From: Nodosilinea sp. BSH.14
GTDB lineage: Bacteria; Cyanobacteriota; Cyanobacteriia; Phormidesmidales; Phormidesmidaceae
Reading direction: 5' to 3'
Assembly: GCA_023264315.1 (NCBI GenBank)
Contig: JALQST010000017.1
Coordinates: forward strand, 1 to 19,987
Length of the DNA: 19,987 bases
How positions within the stretch are numbered: position 1 is the stretch's first letter; the number at the start of each line of letters is the position of its first letter. The notes beneath the pieces were generated by a model. That model saw nothing but the letters and a program-made list of their open reading frames with translations. It was not told where the DNA came from and ran no database searches. The translations under genes and the position numbers were made by a program. Shown here one piece after another: positions 5,534 through 12,456 of the stretch.

Positions 5534-6418
5534 GTGAGTAAACGCATCGACAAACTGGTAGATAACCTGCCCACGGGTGGCCTCACCGTGCGGGCGCTGA
5601 AAACCCTCGATACCTTTGTCCCCGGTCAGTGGAACAACCTGGTGGGGTTTGACAACACCATCCGCACCGTGACGGGCGAAACCGACGAGGCCATGATCCA
5701 GGCCATTGGCGAGCGGGCCATCACCCTGTTTAACGACAAACGGGAAGGCTACCAAACCGCCCTCTGGCTCTACGAAACCGTGGATTCGGCCTCTGGCCTG
5801 CTGGGGGCGGCGGCGATGGCGAACCGTCTGGGCCAAGATACCTTCCTGGGGTTTCTCAAGGGCATGACCCCCAAGCCTGAAAAGGCCCAAACCATTGACC
5901 TCGCCGTGAAGCTCGTCACCGAGGTGGTGGCCTTCTGCAAAATTAGCGGCATCCCCGGCGACAGCCTGGGCGACTTCCTCACCGCCCTGGGCGACTACGG
6001 CAGCGAATCTCTGGTGCGGATGGCGGCGCTGGTGTGCTTCGACGGCATCATTCCCCTGGGGCCGGATTTTTCCCTCAAAGCACTCAACGCTATTAAGGGC
6101 ATGGGGCCATCGGATATTGACGACAACCCCACTTTTAAGGGCATCAAAAACGAGATCCCCGGCAAAGACAGCAAGGGCCAACTCGCCTTTATGACCGAAA
6201 GCTTTGAGTCCACCAAGGGCTGGATGGATCGGTTTGTGGCGACCCAGGGCGTCACCCAAAGCGGCCTGCTGGATAACCTGGGGGGCTTCATTGAAGGATC
6301 CAAAACCAAGCTGGACTACCTGGGGGCGTTCCTGGATGTGTCGGTGAAATACTACGATCACACGGGCATCCAGACCTTAGCCCGCCGCCTGATTGAACGC
6401 GCCGTCGCCGAAATCTAG
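5534..6418 (+). CDS. Conserved hypothetical protein, 294 residues
   Basis: I do not recognise a named domain. The protein is cytoplasmic by appearance: it has no signal peptide, and only moderately hydrophobic stretches (about residues 90-102, SASGLLGAAAMAN). It is alternating helical, with many glycines. Distinct segments are LDTFVPGQWNNLVGFD (residues 25-40) and GSKTKLDYLGAFLDVSVKYYDHTG near the C-terminus, which suggests a compact helical-bundle fold. The GTG start at 5534 is supported by AGGAGA at 5523-5528. The codon use is like the neighbours and the frame is long and clean. The substrate-binding-protein remnant follows after 46 nt. No function should be assigned. Confidence 0.8.
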   Translation: MSKRIDKLVDNLPTGGLTVRALKTLDTFVPGQWNNLVGFDNTIRTVTGETDEAMIQAIGERAITLFNDKREGYQTALWLYETVDSASGLLGAAAMANRLGQDTFLGFLKGMTPKPEKAQTIDLAVKLVTEVVAFCKISGIPGDSLGDFLTALGDYGSESLVRMAALVCFDGIIPLGPDFSLKALNAIKGMGPSDIDDNPTFKGIKNEIPGKDSKGQLAFMTESFESTKGWMDRFVATQGVTQSGLLDNLGGFIEGSKTKLDYLGAFLDVSVKYYDHTGIQTLARRLIERAVAEI

Positions 6419-6425
6419 CGGTTGT

Positions 6426-6451
6426 GCCCCTGAGTTTCGCCCCTGAGTTTT
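6426..6451. repeat. Tandem duplication, two 13-nt units
   Basis: GCCCCTGAGTTTC (6426-6438) is followed by GCCCCTGAGTTTT (6439-6451). It lies between the end of the 294-residue gene and the truncated gene remnant, i.e. close to the probable deletion boundary. Confidence 0.85.
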
Positions 6452-6464
6452 GGCCAGAGATTAA

Positions 6465-6788
6465 GTTTTCCGTCAAGATGCCTTCTACCGCATCGAAACC
6501 CTGCAAAAGGGCGGCAACAACCTGAACGGGGCCATCCTCACCGTGCCCTGGCACCCCCTGCGCTCCACGCCCCCCTTCGCCCAAAATGCCTCTAGCCTAT
6601 GGGGTGGCGATGTCAACTGGCGCACCGCCCTAGCCACAGCCCTTTGGGGTCAAGGTTTCTCCGCCACGGGATCTACCGGGGCCGTGGGCTTCCTGCCCTC
6701 CGGAGATCGCAATGCCACCGTGCAACTGGTGAAGGTACAACCGGGCACCCGCTCCGGCACAGGATTCAACTTCGTGCCTTTGCCGTAG
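6465..6788 (+). pseudogene. 5'-truncated ABC-transporter substrate-binding protein remnant
   Basis: A frame open from 6465 (just after an in-frame TAA at 6462-6464) encodes about 107 residues starting VFRQDAFYRIETLQKGGNNL and ending GTGFNFVPLP. The end, with GFSATGSTGAVGFLPSGDRN followed by VQLVKV, matches the C-terminal region of branched-chain-amino-acid-type (LivK-like) periplasmic binding proteins, where FxxSGDR is typical. The whole N-terminal lobe and signal peptide are missing and there is no ATG or ribosome binding site at the right place (the first ATG in frame is at 6543). It is therefore a remnant, not a functional gene. The family assignment is from pattern memory. Confidence 0.65.
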
Positions 6789-6878
6789 TCAGCCTGGGGT
6801 CGGCCATCAGCGTCATTGATCGGTGAGAGGCCCAAGCCAAGTTAGGCCAAATCCGGCTTGATTGTCCCTGGTATCAGC

Positions 6879-6897
6879 GGGCGAGGGAAGCTCGCCC
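6879..6897. repeat. Short hairpin, REP-like
   Basis: GGGCGAG (6879-6885), loop GGAAG, CTCGCCC (6891-6897): a perfect 7-bp stem followed by CTACAG. It is 12 nt beyond the end of mazG. There is no T-tract on the mazG side, so it is more like the dispersed GGGCGA-type repeats of bacteria than a classical terminator, although it may protect the 3' end. Confidence 0.6.
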
Positions 6898-6909
6898 CTA
6901 CAGTTGGTC

Positions 6910-7749
6910 TTACTTGTCCGTTTCCTGGGCTAGATCGGCCTTGGCCTGTTGCCAAAAGGCTGCTAGTTCCACCAGGGAGCAATCGGTGAGGGGTTTGTTG
7001 GCGGCGGCTTCCACCTGTTCAAAGCGGCGGATAAATCGCTGGTTAGTGCCGTGCAGAGCCGCTGAGGGATCCAGACCATGCCAGCGGGCAAGGTTAACCA
7101 GGGTAAACAGCAAGTCGCCCAATTCGGCCTCTTGGTTTTCCTTGGGTTCGTGGGCCACGGCCTGGTGAAATTCCTCCAGTTCTTCGTGGAATTTGCCCCA
7201 CACGCCCTCCACATCGTCCCACTCGAATCCGGCTTTGGCAGCTTTGACAGAAATCTTGCTGGCAGCCATCAGCGGCGGCAGGGTGCGGTTATATTTGGCC
7301 AGTTTGGGCGACAGACGATCCGGCTCGTGGGGAATGCCCTTCTCCTCCGCCTTAATCCGATCCCAGTTGCGATGCACCTCGTCGGTATCGGCCACGGTGA
7401 CATCGCCAAAGACGTGGGGATGGCGGCGAATCAGCTTATCGGCAATGCCGTTGGCCACCGTCGCCAGGTCAAACTCCCCGGCATCACTGGCCACCTGGGC
7501 CTGGAGGACAACCTGCAACAGCAAGTCGCCCAGTTCCTCCGCAATCGCCCCCGCTTCGCCGCTGTGGATAGCATCTACCACCTCGTAGGCTTCTTCAATC
7601 ACGTAGGGAATCAGGCTTTCGGCGGTTTGCTCCAAATCCCACGGGCAACCCGTTTCGGGATGGCGCAGATCCGCCACCACCGCCACTAAGCGCTCTAGGG
7701 CCGACAAAATCTCGGCACGACCCGCCTCCGTTGCAAAGGACGACACCAT
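6910..7749 (-). CDS. mazG: Nucleoside triphosphate pyrophosphohydrolase MazG
   Basis: A 279-residue protein with two MazG domains, which hydrolyses (d)NTPs to the monophosphates and pyrophosphate and so removes abnormal nucleotides in the cytoplasm. The first domain has PETGCPWD (residues 31-38), EEAYE (52-56) and the metal-binding EELGDLLLQV (71-80). The second has HEELEEF (189-195) and EAELGDLLFTLVN (207-219). The length is close to the 263 residues of E. coli MazG. The ATG at 7749 was chosen because the frame upstream (to 8004) overlaps the racemase gene and has no domain. It is 103 nt downstream of alr on the same strand, so co-transcription is possible. Confidence 0.95.
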   Translation of the reverse strand: MVSSFATEAGRAEILSALERLVAVVADLRHPETGCPWDLEQTAESLIPYVIEEAYEVVDAIHSGEAGAIAEELGDLLLQVVLQAQVASDAGEFDLATVANGIADKLIRRHPHVFGDVTVADTDEVHRNWDRIKAEEKGIPHEPDRLSPKLAKYNRTLPPLMAASKISVKAAKAGFEWDDVEGVWGKFHEELEEFHQAVAHEPKENQEAELGDLLFTLVNLARWHGLDPSAALHGTNQRFIRRFEQVEAAANKPLTDCSLVELAAFWQQAKADLAQETDK

Positions 7750-7852
7750 GACACACTCGCAGTAACACCCTTGCAGTCTATAGCGATTGCGCCGGAAATA
7801 GTGGGCGGGCGGGAGCGATGGGACGCACTGGAGCTTGGGGCGGAACTCCGAA

Positions 7853-9055
7853 TTAACGTTCTTGCATGGCCGATGGAGCCGAGGAAATGGGCTGCTCAAC
7901 GGCAATGCGGGGGAGGCGGTGTTTGAAGCCACAGAGAATTTCCCAGGAAATGGAGTGGGTGAGGGCCGCCCAGTCGTCGGGGGTGATGCGGTGGGGGCCA
8001 TCATGGCCTAGCAACGTCACCACATCGCCCTCTTGCAGGTTGGGAATATGGGTCACATCCACCATCAGTTGATCCATGGTGATAGTGCCAATCTGGGGCG
8101 CAAGCTGGCCCCGGATCATCACCTGCACCCGGTTGGAGAGAATGCGCGGCACCCCATCGGCATAGCCAATACCCACCACCGCCATGCGAATGGGGCGATC
8201 CGTAACGTAGGAATGGCCATAGCTCACCCCCGTTCCAGCAGGCAGATCCTTGAGGTGGGTGATGCGGGCCTTCACCTGCATGACGGGCTTGAGATCTAGC
8301 ACCGCTTGCAGGTGGGGAGCTGGATACAGCCCATAGAGACCCAGGCCAACCCGCACCATATCGTAGTGCAGAGCAGGATCCACTAAGGTGGCAGCGGTAT
8401 TGGCCAAGTGCAGCCGAAGCGGGCGCAGGTGATGCTCCTCAAGCTGGGCGATGGCCGCTTCAAACCGCTGGTGCTGCTGGCGCATGATGGTGGGGTCGGG
8501 GCTGTCGGCAGTGGCAAAGTGGGAATAGAGACTGCTGATTTTGAGGTGGGGCAACTGACGCACAAACCGAACCAGTTCCACGGCTTCGGCGGCAGGAAAG
8601 CCCAGCCGCGACATCCCCGTATCCAGTTTGAGATGCACCTCCACCGGACGAGCGGAGGCCAACCGCGACAGCGTATCCGAAAAAACCAGGGCTTGTTTAG
8701 GCATCACCAGAGTGGGTTGGAGCCGCCAGCGAGCGATCGCCTGCATTTCCTCGTGGCTATTCACCGCCCCCATCACCAAAATAGGGGCCTGAATCCCCGC
8801 CGTGCGGAGCTCAATCCCCTCCGGCACCGTGGCCACCCCCAGCCAGCTAGCCCCCGCCTTCAGGGCCGTCTGGGCCACCATCACCGCGCCATGGCCGTAG
8901 GCATCGGCCTTGACCACCGCCATCAACTGAGCCTGATTTCCGAGCCACGCCCGAAACTGCCGCACATTGTGGCGCAGTGCCTCTAGATCAATTTCCACCC
9001 AAGCCCGACAGCAACGCATGGGGCTTAAACTTGGCGTTTGTTCCCAACTCAGCAT
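7853..9055 (-). CDS. alr: Alanine racemase
   Basis: A PLP enzyme that converts L-alanine to D-alanine for peptidoglycan. The 400-residue protein has the N-terminal TIM-barrel with the PLP lysine in VVKADAYGHG (Lys49) and the second catalytic tyrosine in GVSYGHSY (Tyr279). It also has GYADG (297-301), and GTITMDQLMVDVT in the C-terminal beta domain. The length is slightly above the usual 360-390 because of short extra residues at both ends. The ATG at 9055 (MLSWEQTP) is used; a later ATG at residue 13 is possible and would still include the whole domain. The gene is divergent from the HNH nuclease gene across a 240-nt gap. Confidence 0.95.
   Translation of the reverse strand: MLSWEQTPSLSPMRCCRAWVEIDLEALRHNVRQFRAWLGNQAQLMAVVKADAYGHGAVMVAQTALKAGASWLGVATVPEGIELRTAGIQAPILVMGAVNSHEEMQAIARWRLQPTLVMPKQALVFSDTLSRLASARPVEVHLKLDTGMSRLGFPAAEAVELVRFVRQLPHLKISSLYSHFATADSPDPTIMRQQHQRFEAAIAQLEEHHLRPLRLHLANTAATLVDPALHYDMVRVGLGLYGLYPAPHLQAVLDLKPVMQVKARITHLKDLPAGTGVSYGHSYVTDRPIRMAVVGIGYADGVPRILSNRVQVMIRGQLAPQIGTITMDQLMVDVTHIPNLQEGDVVTLLGHDGPHRITPDDWAALTHSISWEILCGFKHRLPRIAVEQPISSAPSAMQER
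8733..8740. repeat. HIP1 octamer GCGATCGC
   Basis: The highly iterated palindrome of many cyanobacteria occurs here within alr. Only one other copy is seen in the window (13224-13231), a low density compared with HIP1-rich genomes. Confidence 0.9.
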
Positions 9056-9295
9056 GGTTCACTTCTCCATAACCCTGGGCACCCCCTCAGCCACTCCCTC
9101 AGGCTCCGCCCTAGACCATCACATCCACCCTAGGCCAGCCATCGCACCGGGCTCGTTAGCGCCCCATCATAGCGCCAACCGCAACGATTCCATCCCATTG
9201 CACACCATCAGGCCATAGTGTATCAGCCGCCAAGCCCGCCCTTGGGCTTCTGTGCTACCATCGGGCTAATCTTTCCCCTACCCCAACAGACGCGG

Positions 9296-9799
9296 ATGAG
9301 TAAGGTTCTGGTACTCAACGCCTCCTACGAGCCACTCAACATCACGAGTTGGCGACGCGCTGCGGTACTTCTGATTAAAGACAAAGCCGAGCAGCTCGAC
9401 CACAACGGCAAGTATATCTATGCCGGGTTTCCGCTGCCCACCGTGATTCGCCTGCGCCACTACGTGCGTGTGCCCTACAAAGACATTCCCCTCACCCGCC
9501 GCAACCTACTCCAGCGGGATCATCACACCTGCCAATACTGCGGCTATAGCAGCGGCGAAGGGCTCACCCTCGACCACATCATTCCCCGTTCCCGAGGCGG
9601 CGGCGAAACCTGGGAAAATATGGTCACAGCCTGCGTCCGTTGTAATGTGAAAAAAGGCAACCGCACCCCCCGCGAGGCTGAAATGCCCCTGCTCAGCCAA
9701 CCCCGCAAGCCCCACAGCAGCCTTTATTTTGAAGTCACCCGCCACATCCACAGCGGTGTTCACAAAGAGTGGCGAAAATACGTCATTGGCCTATCTTAA
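9296..9799 (+). CDS. HNH endonuclease family protein
   Basis: A 167-residue protein with an HNH (His-Me finger) nuclease domain. It has a CQYCG zinc knuckle (Cys79, Cys82), LDHIIPRSRGG with His94 as the catalytic base, the central Asn108 and a second knuckle CVRCN (Cys113, Cys116). The N-terminal 65 residues (MSKVLVLNASYEPLNI, then VIRLRHYVRVP) match a widespread family of stand-alone HNH proteins found in cyanobacteria and actinobacteria, whose biological role is unsettled. The ATG at 9296 was chosen because that N-terminus is conserved; the frame upstream to 9218 looks unrelated. There is no adjacent methylase, so a restriction role is not suggested. Confidence 0.9.
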   Translation: MSKVLVLNASYEPLNITSWRRAAVLLIKDKAEQLDHNGKYIYAGFPLPTVIRLRHYVRVPYKDIPLTRRNLLQRDHHTCQYCGYSSGEGLTLDHIIPRSRGGGETWENMVTACVRCNVKKGNRTPREAEMPLLSQPRKPHSSLYFEVTRHIHSGVHKEWRKYVIGLS

Positions 9800-9818
9800 A
9801 TGGGCCAATAAACTCATC

Positions 9819-9838
9819 TGAATCCTCTGAACGATTCA
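9819..9838. promoter_or_regulatory. Candidate operator of toxin-antitoxin operon
   Basis: TGAATC (9819-9824) and GATTCA (9833-9838) form a 6-bp inverted repeat with an 8-nt spacer, 31 nt upstream of the toxin start. Such operons are usually repressed by their own complex. Inferred only from position and symmetry. Confidence 0.35.
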
Positions 9839-9869
9839 AGCCATCCGATAGAGGATATGATCCTTCAAT

Positions 9870-10160
9870 ATGGTTGAAGTCCGTCAAACTCAGATCTACC
9901 GTCAGTGGTTCAGCAACTTGCGCGATCCGCAGGCCCAGGCCAGAATCAACCTACGAATTCGTCGCCTTAGCATGGGGAATTTCGGCGATGTTAAGCCCAT
10001 CGGGAAGGGAGCGTCAGAATTACGAATTAACTATGGCCCCGGTTATCGTGTGTATTTTATTCAACGAGGTGAGGCTCTAGTTATTCTATTAGCTGGAGGA
10101 GATAAAAACTCTCAACGTCGTGATATTCAAATAGCCTTAGACATACTCAAAGATATATAG
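9870..10160 (+). CDS. RelE/ParE-superfamily toxin (addiction module killer type)
   Basis: A 96-residue protein of the addiction-module killer family related to RelE/ParE/HigB. Family features are YRQWFSNLRDPQAQARI near the N-terminus, the central IGKGASELRINYGPGYRVYF and the end LLAGGDKNSQRRDIQIAL. Members typically act as ribosome-dependent mRNA interferases, though this family is less studied. It is the first gene of a pair and its partner follows after 15 nt, i.e. the reversed (toxin-first) order seen in HigBA-like modules. The segment 9800-10510 is more AT-rich than its neighbours (many TTA, GAT and ATT codons), which suggests later acquisition. There is no good Shine-Dalgarno at normal distance from 9870. 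Confidence 0.85.
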   Translation: MVEVRQTQIYRQWFSNLRDPQAQARINLRIRRLSMGNFGDVKPIGKGASELRINYGPGYRVYFIQRGEALVILLAGGDKNSQRRDIQIALDILKDI

Positions 10161-10175
10161 AGATAAGAAGTAGTC

Positions 10176-10478
10176 ATGACCCCATCCATTGAAACTTATC
10201 CTTGGGACGCGGCTGATTTTCTAGAGACCCAGGAAGATATCAGAGCTTACTTGGAGGCAGCCTTTGAATTCGGCGATCCTGAGCTTGTGATTGCTGCTCT
10301 AGAAGATATTGCCCGGTCTAAGGGAATGGCTTCCCTCATCGAGTCTGGATTAGAAGACAAGAATCTCAGCATCAACTGGCCTTGTAATGGGAAGCCAGAG
10401 TTAGCAGCAGTACTTCATCTCCTAAAAGTCCTAGGTTTGCGTTTACACGTTACTCCCGTGGCATCTCTGTGTTCCTAA
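10176..10478 (+). CDS. Addiction module antidote protein with divergent HTH
   Basis: A 100-residue antitoxin paired with the preceding toxin. The N-terminus (PWDAADFLETQEDIRAYLEAA, then LEDIARSKGM) and the C-terminal GKPELAAVLHLLKVLGLRL match the family of antidotes to RelE/ParE-like killers. These normally carry a Cro/C1-type helix-turn-helix in the middle. Here the segment MASLIESGLEDKNLSINWPC replaces the usual pattern of about MxxIAxxTGLxRExLYKALS; it appears one residue shorter and has lost the conserved small and hydrophobic positions. DNA binding and autoregulation may therefore be impaired, although toxin binding could remain. The start is ATG 10176 with AGATAAGAAG upstream. Confidence 0.85.
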   Translation: MTPSIETYPWDAADFLETQEDIRAYLEAAFEFGDPELVIAALEDIARSKGMASLIESGLEDKNLSINWPCNGKPELAAVLHLLKVLGLRLHVTPVASLCS

Positions 10479-10517
10479 GAACTTAGCAATATTACCTGAT
10501 AAGACGACGAAATTTCC

Positions 10518-11243
10518 ATGACAAATCTTCTCAAAGCCCTGCCCTCAAATGCGGATTTACCCCAGTCGCCATGGCTACGATTTTATCGATCTCCCATTGG
10601 CAAGAAGCTCATTTCTGGAGCCACAGGATTGGCCTTAGCAGGGTTTGTTCTTGTGCACATGGTGGGCAATTTACTCCTGTTTCTAGGTCATGATGCCTAC
10701 AATGCCTACGCGGAACATTTAGCCAATTGGGGCGTACTGCTCTATGCCATGGAAGGGGTCTTGGTGGGTATTGCACTGCTCCATATTGGAGTCGGAGTCA
10801 GTGTCTTTCTAGGGCGTCTACGGGCTCGGCCAGAAGGCTATAGCACGTATCAATCTGTGGGGGAAAAGAGCTACCAATCCTTCAGTTCTCGCACCATGAT
10901 TGTCACGGGATCCGGGCTAGCCATTTTCCTGGGTCTGCACCTGTGGACGTTCAAATTTGGCCCCTATTACCCCACAGAATTAAACGGTCATTCGGTACGA
11001 GATCTGGCACGGCTAGTGGTGGAAATTTTCCACAAATTCCCCTACGTCCTAGGGTATTCAGTCGTACTGTTGGGTCTGGGGTTTCATCTACGCCACGGGG
11101 CCTGGAGTGCAGTGCAGTCCTTGGGGGTACTCCAGGCTGGCATTCGTCCCATTGCCTACGGGGTCAGTGCTCTGTTGGCCGTGGCCATTACCCTGGGGTT
11201 TATGGCCCTACCCTGGGCTATTTATGGCGGGCTAGTTGCCTAG
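10518..11243 (+). CDS. sdhC: Succinate dehydrogenase/fumarate reductase cytochrome b558 subunit
   Basis: A 241-residue membrane anchor of the b558 type found in Bacillus and Bacteroides-like complexes (large single di-haem subunit rather than SdhC plus SdhD). It has five hydrophobic segments at about residues 30-52, 72-98, 124-146, 174-195 and 211-236. Histidines within or next to these are His47, His89, His141, His190 and His193, which suit the two haem b ligand pairs. It would pass electrons from SdhA/SdhB to quinone, in the membrane. No sdhA or sdhB lies in the window, so the gene is separated from the rest of the complex. The gene has a lower GC content than the flanks. The ATG at 10518 precedes a typical cytosolic N-terminus. 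Confidence 0.88.
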   Translation: MTNLLKALPSNADLPQSPWLRFYRSPIGKKLISGATGLALAGFVLVHMVGNLLLFLGHDAYNAYAEHLANWGVLLYAMEGVLVGIALLHIGVGVSVFLGRLRARPEGYSTYQSVGEKSYQSFSSRTMIVTGSGLAIFLGLHLWTFKFGPYYPTELNGHSVRDLARLVVEIFHKFPYVLGYSVVLLGLGFHLRHGAWSAVQSLGVLQAGIRPIAYGVSALLAVAITLGFMALPWAIYGGLVA

Positions 11244-11264
11244 AATCAGGCCGACAATAGAGCA

Positions 11265-11300
11265 TAAAAAAGTGCGCTGAATTTAATTGTCAACGCACTT
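11265..11300 (-). terminator. Rho-independent terminator for aqpZ
   Basis: Stem AAGTGCG (11270-11276) with CGCACTT (11294-11300), continued by TGA/TCA after one mismatch. On the minus strand the stem is followed by TTTTTT (11265-11270), so it ends transcripts coming from aqpZ, about 100 nt past its stop. On the plus strand a weaker T-rich stretch (GATGTTTTCTT) follows, so it may also serve sdhC. Confidence 0.8.
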
Positions 11301-11399
11301 CTGATGTTTTCTTAAGCCATCCTTGAATGGGCTATTGTTTGCGCACCATTGGGAACGTTACTGTTGCCTTAGATTCGCGACAGAATTTTGCCCAAGCAT

Positions 11400-12143
11400 C
11401 TATTCAGCCGCTACATCCTTGGGGCTTTCGGCCTCAAAGAAGTTGGAATAGACCCAGCCTGCCAGCAGAGCGCCGACAATGGGAGCGACCCAGAATAGCC
11501 AAAGCTGAGCCAGCAGTGGGCCACCCACAAACAGCGCAGGGCCAGTGCTGCGGGCGGGGTTCACCGAGGTATTGGTGACGGGAATGCTGATCAGGTGAAT
11601 TAGGGTGAGGGCCATGCCGATGGCAATGGGGGCCAGACCCGCTGGAGCCCGGAAGTCCGTGGCTCCGAGGATAATCAGCAGGAAGAAGAAGGTCATCACC
11701 ACTTCGGTGATGAGAGCCGCAAACAGGCTGTAGCCGCCGGGGGAATGGGCACCAAAGCCGTTGGTAGCCAAGGGATTGCCACTGCTGTTGTCAATGATGA
11801 AATCGGGTTGACCACTGGCGATGAGATAGATGATTCCAGCACCCACAATGGCCCCCACCACCTGGGATGCAATATAGGGCAGCAGTTCATTGCTCGGGAA
11901 TCGTCCCCCAGCCCACAGGCCAAAGGAGACCGCCGGATTCAGGTGGCAGCCGGAAATATGACCAATGGCGTAGGCCATGGTGAGCACCGTCAGACCGAAG
12001 GCCAGGGAAACCCCCAAAAAGCCAAGCCCCAACTGCGTTTCATCCACTAAAAATTTGGCGGCAAAGACGGCACTGCCGCAACCACCCAACACTAGCCACA
12101 ACGTGCCGAAAAATTCGGCGGCACAACGTTTGGTTAGAGGCAT
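11400..12143 (-). CDS. aqpZ: Aquaporin Z
   Basis: A 247-residue water channel of the inner membrane (MIP family). The two pore motifs are HLNPAVSFGLW (NPA at 69-71) and VNPARSTGPALF (NPA at 195-197). The selectivity filter residues expected of a water-specific channel are present: an aromatic near residue 49, His183, a threonine at residue 192 and Arg198. Six transmembrane segments and two half-helices fit the usual topology, and the length matches the 231-residue E. coli protein plus a short tail. The ATG at 12143 (MPLTKRCAAEFFGTLWLV) is chosen because the upstream frame to 12293 has no family similarity; GGAGTGGAAGAA precedes it. Transcription ends at the hairpin at 11265-11300. Confidence 0.95.
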   Translation of the reverse strand: MPLTKRCAAEFFGTLWLVLGGCGSAVFAAKFLVDETQLGLGFLGVSLAFGLTVLTMAYAIGHISGCHLNPAVSFGLWAGGRFPSNELLPYIASQVVGAIVGAGIIYLIASGQPDFIIDNSSGNPLATNGFGAHSPGGYSLFAALITEVVMTFFFLLIILGATDFRAPAGLAPIAIGMALTLIHLISIPVTNTSVNPARSTGPALFVGGPLLAQLWLFWVAPIVGALLAGWVYSNFFEAESPKDVAAE

Positions 12144-12271
12144 TTCTTCCACTCCTCTTAAATCTTTTAAGACTTTTCTGGACTTGGTAGCATCCGTATC
12201 AGACAGAATGCCCCTCCTGTTTATACCGCACATTGGCAGAAAGGGATAAAACCCGAGCGAACCGGGCCTTA

Positions 12272-12314
12272 CCGTGTTCCCCCTCCTGGCCATGGGCTAG
12301 GAGGGGGAACACGG
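12272..12314. repeat. Perfect 16-bp inverted repeat
   Basis: CCGTGTTCCCCCTCCT (12272-12287) and its exact complement AGGAGGGGGAACACGG (12299-12314) flank an 11-nt loop. It lies about 130 nt upstream of aqpZ and about 113 nt upstream of a separate terminator. No T-tract follows on either strand. It may be a barrier between divergent transcripts, a stable RNA element or a palindromic repeat. Confidence 0.85.
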
Positions 12315-12383
12315 CCAGGGAAAGAGCATAGATAGATTTTAGATTTGGGGGTACTTCCTTAGAATTCCCTTATTTTTTCTGCC

Positions 12384-12389
12384 TATAGT
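12384..12389 (+). promoter_or_regulatory. Possible -10 box for a short RNA
   Basis: TATAGT lies about 40 nt upstream of an orphan terminator. A TTAGAA at 12359-12364 is a poor -35 at 19-nt spacing. Weak evidence. Confidence 0.25.
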
Positions 12390-12395
12390 CATATT

Positions 12396-12456
12396 TAACG
12401 ACCATAGATGGAACGACCAACCTTTTCCAGCCTGCCTTTCGGGGGGGCTGGTTTTT
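12396..12456 (+). ncRNA. Candidate short RNA ending in a terminator
   Basis: A TATAGT -10-like box at 12384-12389 followed after about 40 nt by a strong terminator would give an RNA of roughly 60 nt, with the unstructured stretch GGAACGACCAACCTTTT before the hairpin. There is no ORF of credible size in between. I do not recognise a known cyanobacterial RNA family such as Yfr1. The terminator itself is convincing; the RNA start is a guess. Confidence 0.3.
12427..12456 (+). terminator. Rho-independent terminator without an upstream gene
   Basis: CCAGCC (12427-12432) pairs with GGCTGG (12446-12451), with internal CC/GG pairing around TTTC, followed by TTTTT (12452-12456) and ATAT. No gene on the plus strand ends upstream nearer than sdhC at 11243, so it must end another transcript or attenuate one that enters the DUF4912 gene at 12623. 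Confidence 0.75.

Noticed and set aside
5354..6361. A 335-codon open frame on the minus strand opposite the unknown 294-residue gene
   Set aside because: It is the reverse-complement shadow of a well-supported gene with a ribosome binding site. The translation is rich in H, R and G without domain character.
7078..7689. A 203-codon plus-strand frame opposite mazG
   Set aside because: It lies fully inside the antisense of mazG, whose motifs are unmistakable, and shows no domain of its own.
8408..8986. A 192-codon plus-strand frame opposite alr
   Set aside because: Shadow of the alanine racemase gene, with a histidine- and arginine-rich translation typical of antisense frames.
9296..9799. HNH gene as part of a restriction-modification or defence system
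   Set aside because: No methyltransferase, specificity or other defence gene is adjacent. The family is a common stand-alone protein, and the neighbouring toxin-antitoxin module has no visible link to it.
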